Source of the DNA: an uncultured Pseudomonadota bacterium
GTDB taxonomy: Bacteria; Pseudomonadota; Gammaproteobacteria; Steroidobacterales; Steroidobacteraceae
Assembly (NCBI GenBank): GCA_937920275.1
Contig: CALGVD010000114.1
Location: 1 to 37,381, forward strand
DNA length: 37,381 nt
Direction: 5' to 3'
Below the pieces are notes generated by a model. That model worked only from the letters and a program-made list of their open reading frames with translations. It made no database searches and was not told where the DNA came from. Positions 36,640 to 37,381 of the stretch are shown piece by piece (the stretch's first letter is position 1; every line of letters begins with the position of its first letter). Made by a program: the position numbers and the translations under genes.

Positions 36640-36676
36640 CCAATCACTCCTGCGCACACTTCGATTGGTGTGCGCA
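36640..36676 (-). promoter_or_regulatory. hairpin with alternative pairing at the rplC ribosome binding site
   Basis: On the minus strand a perfect 9-bp stem TGCGCACAC/GTGTGCGCA (36668-36676 with 36651-36659, 8-base loop) abuts the Shine-Dalgarno AGGAGT (36646-36651). Six bases at the 5' edge of its loop (CCAATC, rc of 36663-36668) are complementary to GATTGG (rc of 36640-36645), which lies between the Shine-Dalgarno and the start codon. Pairing there would place the ribosome binding site in a 17-base loop and exclude or knot with the first stem. This is the layout expected of a translational switch. Confidence 0.6.
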
Positions 36677-36704
36677 AAAAAATACCGTTCCCGGTCGCCC
36701 GGGA
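36676..36704 (-). terminator. attenuator-like hairpin and U-tract before rplC
   Basis: On the minus strand TCCCGG-GCGA-CCGGGA (36689-36704; a GNRA tetraloop) is followed six bases later by seven U residues (36676-36682). The gap before the U-tract is longer than in a standard terminator, so it may act as a weak attenuator or pause. Confidence 0.4.
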
Positions 36705-36727
36705 GCAGAGAAAGACGACTTGAAGTG

Positions 36728-36750
36728 GCCGGCGACAGAAAGTCGCTGGC
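36728..36750. other. hairpin in the rpsJ-rplC spacer
   Basis: GCCGGCGAC (36728-36736) and GTCGCTGGC (36742-36750) form a 9-bp stem with one G-T pair on the plus strand (an A-C mismatch on the transcribed minus strand) and a 5-base loop. Confidence 0.4.
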
Positions 36751-36801
36751 TGCCTCGAGTGGTCTTGACGGCTTGCCTTGGGGGCACTCCGCCAACCTCG
36801 C

Positions 36802-36819
36802 CCGAATCCGCCGAATCCG
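36802..36819. repeat. 9-bp perfect tandem repeat in the rpsJ-rplC spacer
   Basis: CCGAATCCG at 36802-36810 is repeated at 36811-36819. Confidence 0.85.
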
Positions 36820-36842
36820 GCGGCCCGCCCCCAGAAAAGATC

Positions 36843-36925
36843 CCGGGGTCAAAATAGGGGGACGAATCTTAATCGGGCCGCGCGCGGGATGCAAGCGTCA
36901 TCGCTGACCCCGTTCTGACCCCGGC
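36843..36925. repeat. inverted-repeat relic (GGGGTCA...TGACCCC) between rpsJ and rplC
   Basis: CCGGGGTCA (36843-36851) and TGACCCCGG (36917-36925) are 9-bp perfect inverted repeats around 65 bases; an extra TGACCCC copy lies at 36905-36911. Such GGGGTCA/TGACCCC ends, often next to motifs like the ATTCGTCCCCC seen here (minus strand), are a frequent theme of REP/MITE-like repeats linked to IS200-like (Y1) transposases in proteobacteria. No transposase gene is present. I read this as a small non-autonomous element or its remnant; no target duplication was identified. Confidence 0.5.
36866..36894 (-). promoter_or_regulatory. possible promoter inside the inverted-repeat relic
   Basis: On the minus strand TTGCAT (rc of 36889-36894) and TAAGAT (rc of 36866-36871) are separated by 17 bases, pointing toward rplC. 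Box matches are modest (3 and 4 of 6), so this is tentative. Confidence 0.35.
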
Positions 36926-36931
36926 CCTTGC

Positions 36932-36949
36932 GGCCCCGTCCCCGGGGCC
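36932..36949 (-). other. GC-rich hairpin after rpsJ
   Basis: GGCCCC (36932-36937) pairs with GGGGCC (36944-36949) around a 6-base loop, 18 bases past the rpsJ stop. There is no U-tract after it on the minus strand, so it is not a standard terminator, but it might stabilise an rpsJ mRNA end. Confidence 0.4.
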
Positions 36950-36966
36950 ACGCGGGCCGTCGATCG

Positions 36967-37278
36967 TCAGTTCAGCTTGATCTGCACATCCACCCCGGCC
37001 GGCAACTCGAGACGCATCAGCGCGTCCACGGTCTTGTCGGTCGGGTTGAGGATGTCCATCACTCGCTTGTGGGTACGCAGCTCGAACTGGTCGCGGGCGT
37101 CCTTGTCGCCGTGCGGGCTGACCAGCAGCGTGTAACGCTCCATCTTGGTCGGCAGCGGCACCGGGCCCTTGACGGTGGCACCGGTGCGCTTCGCCGTCTC
37201 GACGATCTCGCGTGCGGAGGTGTCGATCAGGCGGTGGTCGAAAGCCTTGAGCCTGATGCGGATGTTCTGGTTGGCCAT
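36967..37278 (-). CDS. rpsJ: 30S ribosomal protein S10 (NusE)
   Basis: A 103-residue protein of the 30S head that also serves as NusE in transcription antitermination. The sequence ([20 protein letters not shown], then [19 protein letters not shown]) is typical throughout. It begins 51 bases after tuf, so tuf and the S10 operon are probably cotranscribed. The next gene, rplC, is separated by an unusual 330-base spacer. Confidence 0.98.
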   Translation of the reverse strand: MANQNIRIRLKAFDHRLIDTSAREIVETAKRTGATVKGPVPLPTKMERYTLLVSPHGDKDARDQFELRTHKRVMDILNPTDKTVDALMRLELPAGVDVQIKLN

Positions 37279-37329
37279 TTTCTTTGGTTATCCTGGAAGT
37301 GAATGGGATCCGGAAGGGCGCCGAGCGCC

Positions 37330-37381
37330 TTACTTCAGGATCTTCGCGACCACACCGGCGCCGACAGTACGGCCGCCTTCG
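37330..37381 (-). CDS. tuf: elongation factor Tu, C-terminal end (truncated by window edge)
   Basis: The last 16 codons read EGGRTVGAGVVAKILK followed by TAA, the invariant C-terminus of EF-Tu. The rest lies beyond the right edge. tuf before rpsJ is the usual str-S10 junction. Confidence 0.93.
   Translation of the reverse strand, partial: EGGRTVGAGVVAKILK

Noticed and set aside
36651-36682. The 9-bp hairpin next to a run of seven A/T as an intrinsic terminator
   Set aside because: In the operon direction the U-tract comes before this hairpin, not after it, and on the plus strand the hairpin is followed by A, so it does not fit a terminator for either strand.
1-37381. tRNA, rRNA, CRISPR arrays, phage or complete insertion sequences
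   Set aside because: None was recognised; the only mobile-like signal is the short inverted-repeat relic between rpsJ and rplC.

Overview
This is a gene-dense, GC-rich window from what looks like a gammaproteobacterium. The evidence is the corC-lnt, ybeY/phoH/miaB, leuS-lptE and divergent ssb/uvrA neighbourhoods, an E. coli-like PepQ and UvrA, and a classical S10-spc-alpha ribosomal operon with rpmJ between secY and rpsM. Gene order and base composition would suit the Xanthomonadales/Nevskiales part of the class, but that is inference. No frameshifted gene, tRNA, rRNA, CRISPR array or intact insertion sequence was seen. The window is cut at both ends: a TonB-dependent receptor is missing its N-terminus at the left, and tuf (EF-Tu) is present only as its last 16 codons at the right.

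Positions 1-4770 (+ strand) hold a probable metal (zinc) acquisition cluster: the 3' part of an outer-membrane receptor with a His/Asp-rich loop, a periplasmic DUF2796 (ZrgA-like) protein with a HHHGKHVHG motif, an ABC ATPase, an FtsX/MacB-type permease and a DUF3299 protein, followed by a HIT-family hydrolase. Next come a proline iminopeptidase (+) and, overlapping it tail to tail, a small protein with an HExxH motif (-).

Positions 5719-16916 (- strand) are a long envelope/RNA/translation block, read from high to low coordinates: ssb, miaB, phoH-like, ybeY, corC, lnt, a Do-type protease, leuS, lptE and the HExxH gene. Stop and start codons overlap at several junctions. uvrA (+) diverges from ssb. 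Positions 19937-23136 hold a GNAT acetyltransferase (-), a small Ala-rich lipoprotein with a clear intrinsic terminator (-), pepQ (+) and mscL (-).

Positions 23137-37381 (- strand) are the ribosomal operon: tuf, rpsJ, rplC, rplD, rplW, rplB, rpsS, rplV, rpsC, rplP, rpmC, rpsQ, rplN, rplX, rplE, rpsN, rpsH, rplF, rplR, rpsE, rpmD, rplO, secY, rpmJ, rpsM, rpsK, rpsD, rpoA, rplQ. Most junctions are under 60 nt. The striking exception is a 330-nt spacer between rpsJ and rplC. It carries an inverted-repeat relic bounded by GGGGTCA/TGACCCC, several hairpins, a possible embedded promoter and an SD-proximal hairpin with an alternative pairing that could control rplC translation.

There is no obviously new large system. 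The items most worth following up are the rpsJ-rplC spacer, the receptor + Zrg-like metal uptake cluster, the pepQ upstream region (G-quadruplex motif next to a perfect 16-bp palindrome), the HExxH protein behind lptE, and a scatter of very short, nearly perfect tandem duplications inside genes (lnt, Do protease, lipoprotein) and between genes.
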